NCBI GenBank assembly: GCA_963921425.1
Contig: OY992836.1
Coordinates: forward strand, 16,819,614 to 16,883,613
Source of the DNA: Dryas octopetala
Taxonomy: Eukaryota; Streptophyta; Magnoliopsida; Rosales; Rosaceae
Length of the DNA: 64,000 nucleotides
Direction: 5' to 3'
Below are positions 50,001 to 62,497 of the stretch, piece after piece; the stretch's first letter is position 1, and each line of letters opens with the position of its first letter. Under the pieces are notes generated by a model. It saw nothing but the letters and a program-made list of their open reading frames with translations. It was not told the DNA's origin and made no database searches. A program made the position numbers and the translations under genes.

Positions 50001-51941
50001 CGTTGGAAGATGTGGCATCACCTTAAAGATTTCAAACTATGCTTGTTAAAATCCATCAAAGTGAAGATTAATCAGTAGAAGCTCTTGTAAGCCAACTTTT
50101 CACCATTCCCCAAAATGTGTACAGAATGTTAAATCACAGAGCACTCAGGTTACCTTCATGCCACCCATTGCTGAGCCAATCAAAACTCCACATTTAGCTT
50201 TATCCAATTTATCCATGACATCTTCTGTAACTCCACCATCTGCCAAGGCTTTCTTTCCAGCAGTAAGCAAGTAAAGCATGAATTTATCCATTCTCCTGGA
50301 GAACTTAGGTGCTACCCATCCGTCAGTGGAGAAAGACTTGATCTCTCCAGCAATTCTCTAAAGAAAAGAAAAGGTACTAAGAAGTAAGAACAAATATTGT
50401 GAAAGAAACAATTGAAGGGAGGTTTAGAAAATCATTTACCGTCGGAAATTGGGCACAATCAAAAGCTTCTATCTCACTTATGCCACTAACACCCTCAAGC
50501 AAATTATTGTAGAAGACATCACAATCATGACCAAGTGGGGTCACCACACTCATTCCCGTCACAACCACTCGCCTCTGTCTTGTTATAGGTTTCTTCTGTT
50601 TTGTTAATTCTTCAGTAGGTCTCACAGCAACAGCCATGGTTACCCCTATATTTTCGATAATAGCAATAATATATGAATAAACAGAGATAGCGTGCATGTC
50701 AAAGTATACAGAGTCGGTAAATTACTACACAATTATAAGCACCAAGTTTCATTTGATATCATTTGAATCTCATAAAAACCAAAGTTGTAGTCCTCAATGG
50801 TTTATTAGGTTAACAGAAGATGACTCAGGATAAACTTACATGCACACGTAAGTAAACGTTCAATCTTCTCTCTCTTCCTTGTTCGAGATGATGCAACTTT
50901 TTGACTAACAAGACATTTTATTCCTTTTATCGATTTAATTAAAATTACTGGCTAGTATAGTCATTAACCAATCAACAGTAGGGAATTGCAGATGCTCTGA
51001 ATCATCGAGTCAGCATGGGAATCATTTTACAATTAACCCATTGTTATTATAAATGAAAAGAAGACAAACAAAGCATGGAAGTTTTTTTTCCCTCTTTCCA
51101 ACAACATTGGTACATAATTGGTATAACAACATACTCACATTTCAATAAACCAAGCTGCAATGTCCGGATAAATTTAGTTTAATAGCTTCATAATGAAAAA
51201 ATAATTCTATTCAAACACAAACCACACTTTTATAATTCCCAAATACATAAATGAAAAAGATCAATCAATTGAAACCAAACGCAGTACATACATACACTTT
51301 TAGATACAAACAAGAAGGGACATAACAAAACCAAACGCAGTACCTAAAACCCAAAAAACACACACGCGCGCGCACACACACAAAATACATTAACAATTGA
51401 AAAAACGAAAAATACCCATATTCTAAATAATTAACAAAAAACAACAACACAATCAGCCTGTATCTAATATACTTGAAACTACAATCAACAGGATTAATAA
51501 TTAACTCTTAACAAGTCAAATTCAGTATAGCATCACAAAAACACAATTACCAGAATGTGTGGCTCCATTAATACGCCTCTGTCTTCGATTGGGAGCACCA
51601 GTTTTGGATCCAAACAGCGAAGAAAGCCCATTGCAGCCCAAAGACGATACACCCTGAGAGCTATAGTACTCATCGCAAGGCTCAAATGCCAAACAGGAGC
51701 TCATGAGGCCCTGAATGCTGGATCCACTGAAGGCCGAAACCAGGCCCCTGTGAAATTCGGCACTAAAACTACTACATTTGGACAGCGAGAGCCTCCTCCT
51801 GCCACCACCCCATTTGGAGCGTCTCTTGGAGGAGCTGCTGAGCAAGGAGGGCCTGGTGGAGTAATCCCTGTCGCACGTGACCGACATGCAGGCGGCCACG
51901 AGCCACGTGCAGAGCGGAGATGCAACAGAGGAGGCAGCCAT
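47042..51941 (-). CDS. KAS2: 3-oxoacyl-[acyl-carrier-protein] synthase II, chloroplastic (KAS II)
   Basis: Thirteen exons on the minus strand: 51941-51551, 50645-50440, 50357-50154, 49709-49599, 49496-49401, 49227-49182, 49089-49010, 48631-48563, 48338-48254, 47826-47672, 47592-47512, 47336-47277, 47161-47042; 567 residues. KAS II extends palmitoyl-ACP to stearoyl-ACP in plastids and so sets the C16/C18 ratio of membrane and seed lipids. Exon 1 (130 residues) is Ser/Arg-rich and poorly conserved, a transit peptide plus linker. The catalytic core starts at [17 protein letters not shown]. The triad is Cys317 ([10 protein letters not shown]), His457 ([11 protein letters not shown]) and His493 ([12 protein letters not shown]). 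[12 protein letters not shown] closes the fold. The 13-exon layout and [18 protein letters not shown] favour KAS II over KAS I. No damage seen. Confidence 0.96.
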
Positions 51942-52246
51942 GGACGACGACGAGGGTGACCCAGATGCTCAAATCGAAAACCCAATTGGAATCAACCGAT
52001 TCCCAGCAATGGAAATCTTGCAAGTATCTGCTACTCTACTCAGAAGATGAAGACGAAGATAGAGGGTAGTGGGCGATGGAAATGAGAGAGAGAGAGAGAA
52101 GTGGTAGTGGGGTTTAGGTGGTGAAGAAGTCTAAGGGAATCAATCAGTGGTAGCATCCGATTTTGTGTGTCACTGTGTATGTGAACGGTTCGGGACGAGA
52201 CGCCAAGTATTGGGCAACGGAGTCGTCTTCAGAAAAACAACGACAA

Positions 52247-52289
<43 letters not shown>

Positions 52290-52400
52290 GCTCTATGAGT
52301 CTATGACTCTAAGGAAAGAGAGGGACACAGACTGATGATATACACTCACTATTCATATATCATCTAGCAAAATACAAAGATCTATGACCAGAAAAAATTG
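51942..52400 (-). promoter_or_regulatory. 5' UTR and promoter of KAS II
   Basis: Lies upstream of the ATG at 51941 on the minus strand. Rich in C/T on that strand near the start (a GA run at about 52086-52100 as read on plus), a usual leader feature of plant plastid-protein genes. No certain TATA box. Confidence 0.5.
52251..52284. repeat. (TC)17 microsatellite
   Basis: Uninterrupted TC dinucleotide run of 34 bp, about 310 bp upstream of the KAS II start codon. Likely to vary in length between individuals. Confidence 0.95.
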
Positions 52401-55400
52401 TAATTTTATGCATTTTGTGTAACGCATAACACTATATAATTAATTTTATATTTTTATTAAGATTAATACTTTATAATAAAATTAATTAGTGTGACTGACT
52501 CTTAACTTTAGAAAGAGAACATGTATTTTTGGGTTAGAAAGGTCACTCTACTTGAAAAGACACTTATGCCCATGCTTTCAGTATCTTTTCTTCTTTGAAA
52601 AGCAGGTGAATCAGGAATGTCACCTTCCTACATTACCGTGAGTCCAGTAACTCTGTATTTAAGTAATAACAAATATTGTTCAGCATTCAGAGTAGAGGGA
52701 ACCCATGTTGACTGTAGAGTCACATATAATATATTAAATTTCAATTTTCAGTTTTTTTATCTTTTCACCACCACAACCTATAAGGCTATAATCAACCATT
52801 GATTCAGCATCAGGAACAAATCAACCATTGGATTTTGGGATTCATTAGTTTTTGTTGTTTTAGCTTCTGCACAAGGGCTAAGACATGGGGATCCAATCAA
52901 CCATTTTTTACTCATCTTACCATGACATCAGGAAACAATATTCAACCATTCATTTCTTTGTAATTATTTAAAAATTAAATTAAATGCAAACAAAATTAAA
53001 TTAAATTTGTCCTCATTGTTTCATAAATATAATGCTTGTATGTGGATAATCAGTAGTTGTTCTTCAACTCATTCAGCTATACATGTATAGCATGGCTTTC
53101 ATCTTCACACATTTTAGTACAGCATCAGGCATTAAAATTTGCTCCCCTTACACTACTTATTGTACTTTGTACACAGTTGTATAGCCTACCTAGGTGAAAA
53201 CTTTCCGTACAGCAATTATTGTACCTTGTGGAGTGTATACATAACAAGATAATTAAGGACACAAACTACTTAATATAAAAACCAACTAACAATTAATCTA
53301 GTAATATTTTTCTCTACAATATTTAAGATGTTCTAAATTCGAATCTTCCTTTAAACCATTTCTCAAATGAACATAAAATGTGCAAGAACATGTGTTCTAA
53401 ATCATCATATATCATACAAAAATTTGAAAACATTGTTCAATTACATACATTAAACATCAAAACATTAAAGTGAATTAGGAGCAACCTAGCTATTTCTTAA
53501 GAGCACAGGCCTAGGTAGCTGGTTTTAGAGCATGTACAAATGAGGAGCAAATTGAAATGGAGGGTAGTCCAACCTGTCCAAGTGTACTATACATATATAA
53601 CTATATATATATATCTGCTATATATGTTTGGCATGCGCACTAGCTAATACCTACACATATAAATAGTATCTGCCCTAGCTACATATATATATATATTGAG
53701 TGAGTATATATATATATATATATATACCAACAACATCATGCATTTATTTCCAGATAACATTTGCATTCCACGTATTTATTGCATGGAAACACAATGCAAG
53801 CAAGCAAAGCTTGAATGGATCGACCAAATTTTAGTGTGTAATTAAACGTACACGTCTTGCTACATAGCATGTGCATGCAAAGATTGCAAGGCAATAATAA
53901 GCCTCAATCTCATCGACCATCTTGCTTTCACGGATTTATTGCATGACAAAATCCGTGTTGTGCTGCGATTGTCTTTTCCCATATCACAAAAATTGCATGA
54001 CACTTGGTGTTTTCAAGTGCAATATGTTATCTTTCTTAAGCTCAATTCCCATTTGGCAACTGAGCAAGGCTAGCTACTATATCCAAACAACGTACAGATG
54101 TTTTGTTTTTGCTTGACGTTCAATTCATGTACGAATAAAATTCTAATTAAACAATATCGTTTTGATCGAACATAAGTAATTAAGTATGACATTATCTCAC
54201 ATGAAATATAAGTAGGTGATCATCTTTGGTTTTAGCACATATTAAAATGTCAAATTTGCACATGCACTCCTCACTCCTTTGTTGACATATGAGGATCGGA
54301 CCTACTAATACTGAAAGTCTCACAAATGCTATAAATTCTTAGATTTATATACGTACGGTGGAGTCCTACATATATTTCACCTTTTAATTCTCAAGGTCCC
54401 ATGCATTAATGCAACCATTTGACATTTAACAATACCAAAACATGTGGATCCATACTTTGACGTGTTATTTGCCTATAATTAAGTTTCAAAAGCCGACACC
54501 CCCCTCAAAAGAAAAAAGAAAAAGAAAAAAGCTGGTGAAAGACCCTAAAATATGATACAATACATGCATAGTAGGAAACACACAAATGAAGAATTCAATG
54601 AGAAGTCAACATTGGTAAGCCAAACACCATTTTCTCAACCAAATCCCTCGGTTTTTCCCTTTCATGCATATTTCAATTAACAAGTTCGTAACCCCCAATG
54701 CCAAGACCTAATAGAAAATTTTATTAAAGAGAACGACTGGCAACCACCTTTCCTTTTCCCCAACTTCATCTCAACCATACAACTTTTAAGATTTCTTACG
54801 AGAAAAGACATGTTCCATCACAAACAAATCGTACATGTTACTATCTATTGTCAATTATGATCTATTTGATGGAATCATGTTTCAATGTGTGGTGTTTTTT
54901 CCTTTTCTTTTTTTTTAAGAATTAAGCGCAGATACTTCAGGAAGCATTTTTGTTGTGTTGCCTCTTAATTTCATGTGGCTAGCTCAGAACAAGTACAACG
55001 TGATCAGTTATCATCAATGGACCTAGTTAAAGATGCATATGCAGTAACAAAGATAATGTAAAAGTTTGGGTAACGGAATATAGACCATCTTAAGTTTAAG
55101 AAAAACTTATATATAACTAGTGTATATATTTATTGTATTTATCTCTCTAATCATGTGTTAAGTTATGTGATAAAAGAGATAGACACATAAAGTGGATACA
55201 CCTACAAATAGATAAATATTGTGTCTAATTTAGTAATTTATATGGATCCCATCTAATGGGAATAACATGATGTTATTAAAAATTCACCTTTTTGGTCTAA
55301 TGTAACTTTGGACAGTGTCATATTATTGCCTAGCAAAAGAAAAATATCAAAAGTTTGAAAGACAGTTATCACAGATAGCCCAAATAAATAGGATGGCCAA

Positions 55401-55608
55401 CACAGGATGGCCCAACAGGCCAAGGCCTGTAACAGAGATCTGCACACATCAGCTTTGGCCCAAGAGAGGTTGACTACGTTATTAGTGGCCTAGTGGGCTA
55501 AAAAGCGTTAATCTTGTCAGTAATTTGACCCTATAAATCCAGAGGCCCAGAGATGTAACAGGAGAAAAGAAAAGATTGAATGATTGAAAAAGAAACAAAT
55601 TTTTTTTT
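52401..55608. other. AT-rich intergenic DNA
   Basis: No gene recognised on either strand. (TA)n runs occur at about 53605-53615, 53683-53696 and 53706-53726. A phrase TTTATTGCATG preceded by ACG is repeated at 53772 and 53934. No microRNA precursor known to me was seen. Confidence 0.55.
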
Positions 55609-56173
55609 GGGAGGCTATTCAGACCACTCAAAATCACTTAATTGACCACCCCTCAATTTTTTTCCCATTTTTTCCTATTTTGCCCTTGCATTAAAAAAAA
55701 AAACTCATTTCCAGTTTTGGCCGGCCACTCCTCCCTGCCGCCGGCGCAACCCCACCCCCTCCCCATCGCCGACGCAACCCCACCCCTCCCCATCGCCGGC
55801 GCGACCCACCCCTCCCCTTCGGCCGATTTCCCTTATCTCTCTCTCCCCTCTCTGCCTCCCTCCCTCACCGGACCACCATGGGTGGCCGGCGCGACCCCAT
55901 AGACCTCCAGATCGAGGGTCGCGCCGGCCACCCATGGTGGTCCGGTGAGAGAGGGAGGCAGAGAGAGGGGAGAGAGAAACGAAGGCAGAGAGAGAGAAGG
56001 GAGATCAGGTGAAGGGGAGGGGTGGGGTCGCGCCGGCTGTGGGGATGGGTGGCCGGCCAAAATTGGCAAAATATGTTTTTTTTTTAATATAGGGGCAAAA
56101 TAGGAAAAAATAGACAAAAAATTGAGGGGTGGTCAATTCAGTGGTTTTGGGTGGTCTTAAAAAACACTCCCCC
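55609..56173. mobile_element. Foldback element, 565 bp, with near-perfect GC-rich palindrome
   Basis: Arms run inward from GGGAGGCTATTC (left) and the complement of CACTCCCCC (right), sharing ATTGACCACCCCTCAATTTT. The centre is a strongly GC-rich inverted repeat of over 60 bp per arm with CCATGGGTGGCCGGCGCGAC facing GTCGCGCCGGCCACCCATGG; the axis is near 55907. Flanks ATTTTTTTTT on both sides are consistent with a 9-bp duplication but are low in complexity. The many open frames here are artefacts of the symmetric sequence. Confidence 0.82.
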
Positions 56174-56324
56174 ATTTTTTTTTTTTTTTTTTGAGAAATA
56201 TCTCATGTTTTGTTTAAAAGGGGATTTCCAGAGTACTCAACCTTATCACTTTGTGGTATTTTGAGAAAATTACCTTGCATCTGTTAATAGTTCGGAGGAC
56301 ATTGTATCGAATTAAGCTTGAGTT
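56174..56324. other. Short flank
   Basis: T-rich then plain DNA leading to the channel relic. Nothing else seen. Confidence 0.5.
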
Positions 56325-58657
56325 ATGGAGAACTCTGACGAGATGAGTCAGAGGTTAGTTTCTTTAATTCTAAGATGATTTTTTCACTTTTTAAAATAAA
56401 TTGTATCAAAATCTAACTGTACTATATATCTCAAAATGAAGCCAAGTTTCTAATTATCACTCACATTTCAGAAGATGCAAATTGCATATGTTTGTAAAGA
56501 AAAATCTTACTTTACCAAAAAGTCAGTAACTCACTACTGTTTGCACCAAGATGCAGCAGCAACTTTAATGCAATGGCTCTTTTAGTGGTTCTTCTTTCTG
56601 ATGGGTGCAATTTTATGTTTGTTTGTGTCTTGTTCAGTATTCCAGATTGGTCTTTAGATAGAAATTCAAGGATTGATCCATTCCGTCGGATGTGGAAAAA
56701 GATATTTCTAATATCTTAATGGATCCTTTGTTCTTTTATATCCCTATCGTCAAGGAGGATATCAAGTGCTTTGACTTGGACAAAAAGCTCAAGACAACAG
56801 TTATTGTTTCACGATCTATCACAGATATCTCGTTTGTAATTGACATTATTTTTCAAGTTTATACTACAGTTCAGGCTAAGAGATCTATGGCCAAAAAAAC
56901 ATATAAGAGATCTAGGGCCTCTAAATCTTCTGCAATAGTCAAAGGTAAAGTGTGATGTTTTCTTTTGGTAAGCTGGAGGGCTTAAAGCCCAACACCAAAA
57001 AATTTTATAATGCTAATTGTCCCACATTTTTTTTCCCACATTTGTATCCCACCTGATGTGTCATTACCTTACTGGAAGTGTATTTCCTTTTTCTTTTTTA
57101 GGTTTTAATTTTTAATTTTTAGTGTCCAATGTATGAATGTCATGTAAGATGGTATGAAATTGTGGTATAAAAATGTGGTAAGTGTAGCATTACTGAAAAT
57201 AAAAAAAAAAAACTAACTAAGAATCATCGTGGGCCTTGACATAAGTGTGATGCTTTTCAAATTAGGACATATTGATATTTTAGTAAAATCAATTTTTTTT
57301 TTTACATAACAAATAAATTTTTAGTTGTTTACTTAAACTAATGGAACATGTTCAGGTAGTCATTTTCCTATTCTATTCAAAAGTAGTCAGGGGCTCGAGA
57401 TGTTTGAACTTTCTTGTTCTGATGCAATATTCACTACGGGTTCTTCATATCATCCCATCATGGGAAGAACTTAGCTTAAAGATTCAACTATGGGTTAAAG
57501 CTGCATTCAGTTTCCTTCCGTTCATTCTTGTTAGTCATGTAAGTTTCAATCTTTTGTTTTAAATTAATGTTGAGTTGTCAATGTTACCACTTATAACTTA
57601 CTGATTTTAGGTACTTAAAGCATTTTGGTATTTTTTGTCTATTCAACGAGAGATAAATTGCTGGCAATATGCATGTTGGAGTGAAAGTGGATGTGAATCA
57701 AGTACTTTGACTGTGATGAGTATATGTTAAAAAACATCACAGTTGTAAATGATTTATGCTCTAAAAATCCGCAAAATGAATGGCTCTTCGATTTTGGTAT
57801 ATATCTTGATGCTTTAAAATCTGGTATGTTGGGGTCAACAGATGTGCCAAGAAAGCTCTTGCATTGTCTATGGTGGGGTTTGCGACATATGAGGTTTGCA
57901 CATATAATTTTATTGATGATTCAAAAGTGAAAAGTAGTAAAGACGATTACATTCCAGAGGAGTCTGCACAAAACTTAGACAGCAAAATCTGAATGAGTCT
58001 AGCTAGCTAGGTTAATTAGATTATTTCTCTAACAGTAGTAAATTTTTTTTTCCTTTGAGCAAGTTGAATGTATGAAGTCAGATATTGTATCTTATAGGTT
58101 GCTCCATTTCATTGATGCAGTTCTCTCGGTCAAAACCTCCAGACCAGTAGCAATGCAGGGGAAAACATCTTAAGCCAATGAACTATAATGACAACGATCG
58201 GATTATTGGAGAAGGGGAACCACTCGATAGGATGCTCTTCATCACGCAAGGCATTGCAATAACCTACAAACTTACAGATGGAAAAAATATGAAGCGTGAG
58301 TGTTTGCTTAAAGGCGATTTCTTTGGAGAAGTAGTAGTAAATTGGGCATCAGATTTGACCTCCAATGATGTACCCATCTCGACCAGAACTGTCAAGTCCG
58401 TTTACCTCAAAGTTGAAGCCCTTGAACTCATGGCCAACGACATAAAAAGTGTAGTAAGAAAATATTGGTGGCATTTGATCAAAGAGAAGCTCCCCATTTA
58501 TAAAGACAATCCTCAGTTGAAGGAGTTGGCAGCCTCTAGCTTAACAGCATTATTGCGTCGTCGCAGTCAAGCAAAGAAACGACGCCCACACGAGTCATCA
58601 CGTGTGGTGCCCTTGGTGCTTTGCAATGCAAATAGGACAAAACCAATCAGCTGCTAA
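56325..58657 (+). pseudogene. Cyclic-nucleotide-gated ion channel (CNGC) relic
   Basis: Pieces in the right order but different frames match plant CNGCs. After a possible start MENSDEMSQR (56325), 56640-56720 reads DRNSRIDPFRRMWKKIFLIS (the start of helix S1) and then stops; 56716-56880 in another frame gives MDPLFFYIPIVKEDIKCFDL (S1-S2). About 57384-57540 gives the S4-S5 part (QYSLRVLHIIPSWEEL). About 57609-57720 and 57730-57900 cover the S5-pore loop (FDFGIYLDALKSGML). The selectivity filter, S6 and C-linker are absent. The last part, 58178-58657, is a long open frame with the cyclic-nucleotide-binding fold: GEGEPLDRMLFITQG and LLKGDFFGEVVVNWA, then a basic tail. Several stops and frame changes rule out a full channel; the cNBD frame alone is intact. 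Confidence 0.85.
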
Positions 58658-58699
58658 TTGTATTATGTTGTGGATCTTTTAATACCAATTTTTTATTTA

Positions 58700-59176
58700 G
58701 GCCAAAGTACATTTTGAGTCTCTATATTTTAACGAAATTTCCACTTTGTCTTCGATCTTTTAATTTTAGCAATTTTAGTCCCGTATTTTCATTACATTTG
58801 CAATTAGGTCCAAACTATTAACTCTGTTTATTTTTTAGACGTAAATATGACGTGACAACGCATATAAATGAATATTTTAGATATTTCATGATTAATACGG
58901 TCTAAAAAATTAATTTAAATAAAATATAATTAAGAAAAAAAAGATATGTGTCCAAATGTGATTGGGCAACGTCACCCGGTTAAATGAGTTTCACTCATAG
59001 GTTATATAAAATATTCAAAATATTCCTATTATGTCATATTTCTTTTAAACCTAATTAATGATTTAGATCCAATTACAAACTTAATAAAAGTATTGAATTG
59101 AAATTTCCAAAATTAAAAGAACAACATCAAAGTGAAAATTTTGATGAAGTACAGGAACCAAAAGTGCACTTTGGCC
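58700..59176. mobile_element. Non-autonomous MULE, 477 bp
   Basis: Perfect 9-bp flanks TTTTATTTA at 58691-58699 and 59177-59185. Inverted ends begin GGCCAAAGTACATTTTGAG and finish with CAAAAGTGCACTTTGGCC; arms of about 170 bp remain alike. No coding capacity. It inserted about 40 bp after the end of the channel relic. Confidence 0.88.
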
Positions 59177-59285
59177 TTTTATTTAAATCAATTAAATATT
59201 TTAATATTAAACCATTGCCATTGTAAGCTTTAGTTTTGAAATTTTCTCACTTTAGTCAATAGGCCCTTAATTACCAATGGTGTGT

Positions 59286-59386
59286 GTGAATTAGGGTTGA
59301 CCTAGTTAACCGAGGACAAAAACTCTCCCCTACACACCCGGGGGCCGAGTTCAAACCCTCCCCCTCCCTTGTAATAAAATAAAAAA
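59286..59386 (+). mobile_element. Short tRNA-derived SINE-like insertion, about 100 bp
   Basis: Flanked by near-perfect 13-bp direct repeats, ACCAATGGTGTGT at 59273-59285 and ACCAATGGTATGT at 59387-59399. Inside are a box-A-like GACCTAGTTAACC and a box-B-like GAGTTCAAACCCT in the order of an RNA polymerase III promoter, then an A-rich tail. That combination points to a SINE. It is too short and lacks the tRNA folding arms, so it is not a tRNA gene. Confidence 0.6.
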
Positions 59387-59399
59387 ACCAATGGTATGT

Positions 59400-60751
59400 C
59401 AAAAATTACCAATTTGTCCATTTTTTTTTCCATACTTATTACAACGTTGTCCTTAATTTGTTTAGGGTTTAAAAGTAAAGTTTAAAGCTTAGAATTGGAA
59501 TTTTGAAGACTTAGAGTTTAGATCCACCCAAAACCGGGAGCTAAACTTTAAGCCATAATTTGCATAGTAGTGTGTTTATTAATTTATTGTAACTTATATT
59601 TTGCCATTTTAGTCATTGGTGATTAAATATAATTACAAAAAAGTGGATTGAGTAATATGTAAATATGAAAATATTTCGTGATTTATTTGTAACTAGTTTT
59701 AAATCAACCATAGTTGTTAAGTCATATCAACCATCAAAAAATGCTTTTTATCATCACCACCAAACAAAGGCCTCCTGCATGTTTATAAATTATAGTATCT
59801 AGTGATCTGGGTTTGTTTGGATGCAAGTTCCGGGAAAACCCAACATGAATTAAAAGGCATGGTGCCCTGATCGGGTTCGAACTGCATATACTAAGAAAAT
59901 TGCCCCGATTTTCAAATCCTAAGGGAGTCAAACTGCCTCTCTACAAATTCAGTTGACCAATTCCACTCGATTCCATAGCAAATTGAGTAGCTAGTCATGA
60001 TTTTCAAAGAATCAAAAGCAAATAAGGGGAAATGAGTTTACGTTAATAACCCCATATGTGGTATAATCTACAAGATGCCTACATGTCTTTGACGGTCAGA
60101 GTATCTGCAATTTAAGGTTTTGTGTTTGTGAAGATAGACAGTGATAGACTACCATATAGAACCTAAAAATATAACATAGAAAGGTAATTCATTCTAGAGC
60201 GAGAAAGAAAAGGAGATTCACCCAAGATGCCAAAATTGGAGATAGACAACCATACAGAAAAAATTTAATGTCTGTACTTGAAAATATACGACCATTTCCA
60301 GAAAGTGTAACAGGAGGAAAATAATGAAACTAAAATAAAATAAAATTCTAGAAACGAACAGCACACAACAGACCTCAAAAGGGATGCTTTTTTACATGGG
60401 TCAGTTTCTATATTTGCAAATGATTTTGTTGGTCATTTGACCAACAAAGCACCCGTTGTTAGTGGGCACCAACAGAAATATTGGAAACATATCTAATGTT
60501 TGTGGGGATGGGAAATGCACTCCTGGTTGTCGGCTGAGATAGCCAATACAAATATGGTATTGGTGTGCAAGTTCTACGGGCAGAGGCGTGAGATGAAATT
60601 ACACACTGCATCACATAGTAGATCCAGAACATTGAAACAGTACAGTTGAGCATATTATTGAACAATCAGCTTGTGTTAAAAAGTAAAATGTCCAACTAAG
60701 TGTGAAAGGCAAGAAGAATTATAATTCATTGTTCACTTGAATCAACTTACT
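59400..60751. other. Intergenic DNA
   Basis: No gene recognised. The right part should contain the 3' UTR of the minus-strand gene that ends at 60752. Confidence 0.6.
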
Positions 60752-62497
60752 TCAATCTATAGGTTCTGATGCTTGAGAGTGTTGCTCCTCAATTAAAGTT
60801 TGAACCCTCTGTAACATATATCAAATGCAAGTCTGTGATCAGAAGAGCATACCCAACTTTAAAATAAAAGAGAAATTTTGGCATTCTACCTTTACAGAAG
60901 TTCCAACTTCCTCTAGTTTCTGCAGTAGCGTTAGCTCCCCTGAATATGGAAACAAATCGTGCCTGAGAGATTTTGATGGGGACATCTGAAGCTGACAATA
61001 GCAAGAATGAGAGTAAATATATAAATTGCCAAACCAAGATAGAGAGGGAGACGGAAAATGAGAAAGACAACGTCCTAGTTGAACATGATAAGAAAGGAAC
61101 AATTGCTAGAATATTTAACACCCCTAGAAGGTTATCAAGGAATTAATCAATATGAACAGGTCAAGCTTGCCAAATATAACAAAACATCCAACAAGGATTG
61201 AGATTTGTTCAGTTGTAATGCTTGTACTAATATGTTGGCACACCAGATTTGACATACAACCCTACCCTCAAATTTGAAACGTCATCAATTGTGGAAACTT
61301 GTCTAGAGAAAACCTCATTTGTCATGCTCGAAAGACGCATTAGGACAGCCTGAAATTGACATCAAAAGAGATAAATTAACTAGTATTTTCTCAACTTGGA
61401 GGTAACTCACAAACAAGTGTTTGTTAAATTGGTGAGTACCTTCCTAAAAGCACTTGGATTTGCAATGCCATGGATTTGAACATCATCACTCGGAGGCCTT
61501 CTGACGCCAACATGCTCTATCCTAAGTGAGTAGAGACCAAAGAGAGACTGCAGATATCCTGAGTATAACAATAGTTTTATATGAGGTTCTAAAGCATTAA
61601 CAAGACTAAGGTAATGGAAGACTCTAAAGCTGAAACCTCAAATTGCACCCAAAAATTCCAAACTAAGATGGGAACAAAACATTTTTGCTCATTATGCAAC
61701 ATTCTATGAGTATCAAATTCCAAAAATCTAAAATCAAGAGGCTTGTCTCATGGACATCAAAGCTGTACTAAACCCAACTTGATGCAACAACAAGTGGGTT
61801 GGAATCAATTAAACTAAGGATTCTAAAAACTAGTTACAACCAAAAATCAGAGCATACATACAACGACCACCAGGGTATACAATAAGAAAAGAAAAAAAAG
61901 ATTATGTATGCGTACAAGAAGGAAAATGTGGCAACTGCCAATGCTTTCTTTACCTTGCTCGATTACAACATCAGCCACTGAAGGTAACAAAACATGCTTC
62001 TCTTTCTTCAACACCCCAAAAAATGGAAATGGAACTGGCCTCGTAACCTGAGCTAAAGGAACAAAGCATCATCCATTCGTAACCATATGTGCATTATTTC
62101 GTATACCCAAGTCCAATATTCAAAGGATTGATCAATTGACAAAAAGTCACATTCAAGAGCTCAATTTATCAAGAAGAAGATTCAAATTTCAATTTCAACT
62201 TACTTTGTAGACAATGGTAGTTGGAGTAAGATAGAGCTTTCTGGAGCGAATATCCTTGCGCAGAATGTATCTCCGGACCGGCAGATAAAGCAGCATGAAG
62301 AAGCCAATCCCCCATGCCAATACTAAAAGAGCAGAGTAAAGAAGCCATTGTGCTGTTTGGTACTTCACAAAATTCTCCTCCATCTCCCGAAACGAAGCTG
62401 AATACAAAACTGGTTCGTCTTCAGCTTCATTTGCAATCTGGGACAGTAAACCTTTCTCTAAGCTATCAATCTCTTCGACGTCGTCTCCTGGACCCAT
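60752..62497 (-). CDS. Membrane protein with a bacterial-type PH domain (247 aa)
   Basis: Six exons on the minus strand: 62497-62204, 62047-61954, 61558-61440, 61349-61266, 60985-60890 and 60808-60752; 744 nt. The N-terminal 50 residues are acidic (MGPGDDVEEIDSLEKGLL). Residues 51-73 (WLLYSALLVLAWGIGFFMLL...) form one clear membrane helix, followed by the basic RRYILRKDIRSRK. Residues about 80-170 resemble the YdbS/bPH2-type PH domain: KLYLTPTTIVYKV, VADVVIEQGYLQSLFGLYSL and IHGIANPSAFRK. That fold is a predicted lipid- or protein-binding surface, but the plant family has no role that I know. The C-terminal 50 residues are helical. A 5' UTR intron is likely: a good donor TCG|GTAAGC lies at 62647 on the minus strand. 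The ATG chosen is the first in frame. Confidence 0.86.

Noticed and set aside
51555-52023. Several overlapping frames on both strands around KAS II exon 1
   Set aside because: Shadows of the GC-rich transit-peptide exon in other frames.
55642-56117. Proline-, serine- or glycine-rich frames on both strands
   Set aside because: They arise from the symmetric GC-rich palindrome of the foldback element and mirror each other.
59286-59386. Possible tRNA gene
   Set aside because: Box A- and box B-like motifs are present, but no cloverleaf arms or anticodon stem; target duplications and an A-rich tail favour a SINE.
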